64,000 nucleotides of DNA, from NCBI GenBank assembly GCA_029204225.1, contig CM055093.1:24099912-24163911 (forward strand), written 5' to 3'. Below, piece after piece: positions 1 through 64,000 of this stretch (positions are counted from its first letter, which is position 1; every line of letters starts with the position of its first letter). Made by a program: the position numbers and the translations under genes. This DNA comes from Diphasiastrum complanatum (Eukaryota > Streptophyta > Lycopodiopsida > Lycopodiales > Lycopodiaceae). Below the pieces are notes generated by a model. It ran no database searches. It saw only the letters and a list, made by a program, of their open reading frames with translations, and was not told where the DNA came from.

Positions 1-2
1 CA

Positions 3-653
3 CATCACAAAAACATCATAGCAGATTACAATGTTATGGCATCTCACGTACTATGCTTACAAGAAACATATGAAAGAAATCCTGAAAAGTACTTCGAACA
101 AATCTTTCATTCCATACCTTGCCCTGGCAAACACGGTTCGTCATTGTTATACAAACCCTCTTTGACATTGAATGCACACAAAGAAATCATTGTAAACAAT
201 TCTGAATTCATATTAGCCACTTTCAACAATTACAGAAGACATGCAATACACATCATAGCTCTCTACAGATCACCATACACAAACCTTTTAACTTTTTTTG
301 AAACGGTACAACAATTGCTACAAAACTTGCCAACAAATATTTCATCTGTACTACTGGGCGACTATAATATAAATGCGTTAGGTAACACCACCTCTTTCCA
401 AACACTCAACAAATTATTGTTATCTTACAAATTCCGAATTGCATGCATTGAACCAACAACCAACTACGGAACTCAAATAGACCAAATATGGACAAACACT
501 TCATTGTATCCTTGCGAATGTCGAACCACAGAAACATATTGGTCCGACCATCATCCCTCATATTTTGCTTTCAAATTACCAAACAATCTTGCAAAATTCG
601 AGAACCCTTGTTCTATGGCTAATTTCAATAGATCAATTTTGCCTTTGCTATAA
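3..653 (+). CDS. Endonuclease/exonuclease/phosphatase (EEP) domain of a mobile element, 5' end outside window
   Basis: The frame is open from the left edge of the window and stops at 651-653; the first ATG is at 36 but the protein probably begins upstream. The peptide has the EEP hallmarks in order: LCLQET near the start (catalytic Glu), LLGDYNINA in the middle (Asp/Asn), TQIDQIWTN, and YWSDHHP near the end (Asp-His). Such domains nick DNA in LINEs and in Helentron-type Helitrons. No reverse transcriptase follows in any frame before the host gene begins, so a C-terminal endonuclease of a Helentron-like element or a truncated LINE are both possible. It lies about 600 bp upstream of the host gene start and is not expected to be part of it. 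Confidence 0.7.
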   Translation, partial: HHKNIIADYNVMASHVLCLQETYERNPEKYFEQIFHSIPCPGKHGSSLLYKPSLTLNAHKEIIVNNSEFILATFNNYRRHAIHIIALYRSPYTNLLTFFETVQQLLQNLPTNISSVLLGDYNINALGNTTSFQTLNKLLLSYKFRIACIEPTTNYGTQIDQIWTNTSLYPCECRTTETYWSDHHPSYFAFKLPNNLAKFENPCSMANFNRSILPLL

Positions 654-1258
654 ACAACAAAAAACAAGCTACACAGAACTCTCTCTATATATGTTACCTC
701 CATGAAAGTTTTGTCTTTGATTCCCTCCATAACTAATATTTGCATTCTTTATCCTACTCCCCAGGCCTAACATTTATCCACCAGGGTGCATTGTACTAGA
801 AAATCATAACAACATGCAGGGCCTTTCGTAATCTCATCCGATCACCTCGTTATATATGCCGCATGAAAATGCACCAAGTGCTGCATTACACCCATCCATC
901 AATCATTCATGAAAGAACATAGAGGTAGTCAGTCAAGCAAGAGTCAGAGGTAGTCAGTCAAGCAAGAGTCAGTCAAGTGACTCAGAGGTAGTCAGTCAAG
1001 TGACGTTCTTCTGCTTCTTCCAAGTTTTCTTCTCCCTCTCTTCACATACACTTTCACTCGCTCGCATCCATCGGCGGCAGCGGCAGCGGCAGCAGCATCA
1101 GCATCTTCGACATCATTTATCTGTTCGCATCGGCATCATTTCATTGCCAGGCTCCTTCTCTCACAGGCATATATATCACCAGTAATCTTACTCATCATTT
1201 GCCGTACTGTCCAGTGAGTGAATACCCTACAGCGTGAAGGCTGTAAGCAACGGACGAA
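654..1258 (+). promoter_or_regulatory. Presumed promoter and 5' UTR of the IDE-like gene
   Basis: This 605-bp stretch separates the EEP ORF from the first coding ATG. A TATATATG motif lies at 851-858. A tandem repeat with bZIP-like sites follows, then a pyrimidine-rich CTTC/CTCTC stretch at about 1005-1070 that looks like plant 5' UTR, and a short CGGCAG repeat at about 1073-1090. The start at 1259 is chosen because it opens directly into conserved M16 N-terminal sequence. The transcription start is not visible. Confidence 0.5.
921..1006 (+). repeat. Short tandem repeat with TGACTCA and TGACGT motifs
   Basis: The unit AGAGGTAGTCAGTCAAG begins at 921, 946 and 984. Repeat junctions create TGACTCA at 978-984 (GCN4/bZIP type) and TGACGT at 1001-1006 (TGA/CRE type). 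The position in front of the presumed 5' UTR suggests cis-regulatory use, but this is inference. Confidence 0.55.
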
Positions 1259-63615
<62,357 letters not shown>

Positions 63616-64000
63616 GTTAGCACTATTCTCAATTGAGTTGCTACATTAGCATGTGCTTGTGGTTTTCTACTAAATCCTGTTATAATGGAATCATGGCCTT
63701 TTCACCACTGGTGTAAATACATGATGAGCTAGATCTTCACTACTCAAAAGATTTTACTTAATCCTATGTGCCTTGTTATGTAGCAGATGTATTTCATCCT
63801 TACTTCATTGCATATATAGAAATGGTAGTTGGTGCTGAAATAGAGACCCAAGTTAGCTATTTTAACGTTTGTTTTTTCCTGCTAAGTTGTTAATGATCTG
63901 TCTTTATTGAGGCTTGGCATATGATGTAGATTAAGGATTAATTTACCTTAAGAAAGGTGGGGTTTTGGCTAGGTAGAGCTGATGCATTATAATGCTCAAT
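63616..64000. other. Intron 20 start, no recognised feature
   Basis: Intron sequence after the exon 20 donor to the window edge. Confidence 0.6.

Noticed and set aside
36-653. EEP ORF as a host nuclease gene
   Set aside because: Motifs fit mobile-element endonucleases better; no introns or host-family features seen, though the 5' part is outside the window.

Overview
The window is nuclear DNA of a land plant with large, transposon-filled introns. Supporting signs are GT-AG introns, Ty1/copia elements primed by initiator-Met tRNA, hAT transposons, LINEs, and a host gene closest to the plant insulin-degrading-enzyme (M16A) family. Intron sizes up to 18.4 kb suggest a fern, lycophyte or gymnosperm rather than a compact angiosperm; the species cannot be fixed from the sequence.

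One host gene on the + strand spans nearly everything. The first exon (ATG at 1259) is preceded by a short promoter/5' UTR, and 20 coding exons can be read to 63615. They join in frame with no stop into 683 codons of an insulysin-type zinc metallopeptidase with an intact HFLEH zinc motif. About the last 300 residues, with the stop codon, lie beyond the right edge. All other coding-like sequence is mobile-element DNA, upstream of the gene (3-653) or in its introns.

Intron 1 (8.9 kb): a dead copia fragment, then three LINEs on the minus strand lined up tail to head, with (TC)n tracts at several junctions. Intron 4 (7.2 kb): a hAT-type MITE with a perfect 8-bp target duplication and an almost complete copia element with only its 5' LTR. 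Intron 7 (6.0 kb): a decayed LTR element, the end of a hAT transposase and a LINE tail. Intron 9: a second copy of the same MITE family carrying a minisatellite. Intron 11 (6.6 kb): a copia element with 5' LTR and a gypsy scrap. Intron 12 (18.4 kb, apparent GC-AG splice sites): copia, DUF659/hAT and LINE remnants, then two hAT-related elements facing each other as a large inverted repeat. The right-hand one carries a hAT transposase interrupted by a very young non-autonomous LTR retrotransposon (LTRs differ by one seen indel, 5-bp TSD). Introns 13-19 are mostly featureless apart from one MITE and one 130-bp tandem duplication.

Two patterns stand out. First, a hAT-like lineage has ends that begin CATAG, followed by subterminal palindromes whose core differs between families (ACGGTTC, GGTACC, GCGATTCGC, GTTCCGG). 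Its autonomous-looking member combines a hAT transposase, a C-terminal proline-rich/AT-hook extension and a separate charged ORF. Second, the LINEs end in a short hairpin with compensatory changes, a conserved RTTAATA box and a (CT)n tail, and some copies abut pre-existing (CT)n tracts. No CRISPR array, tRNA or rRNA gene was recognised.
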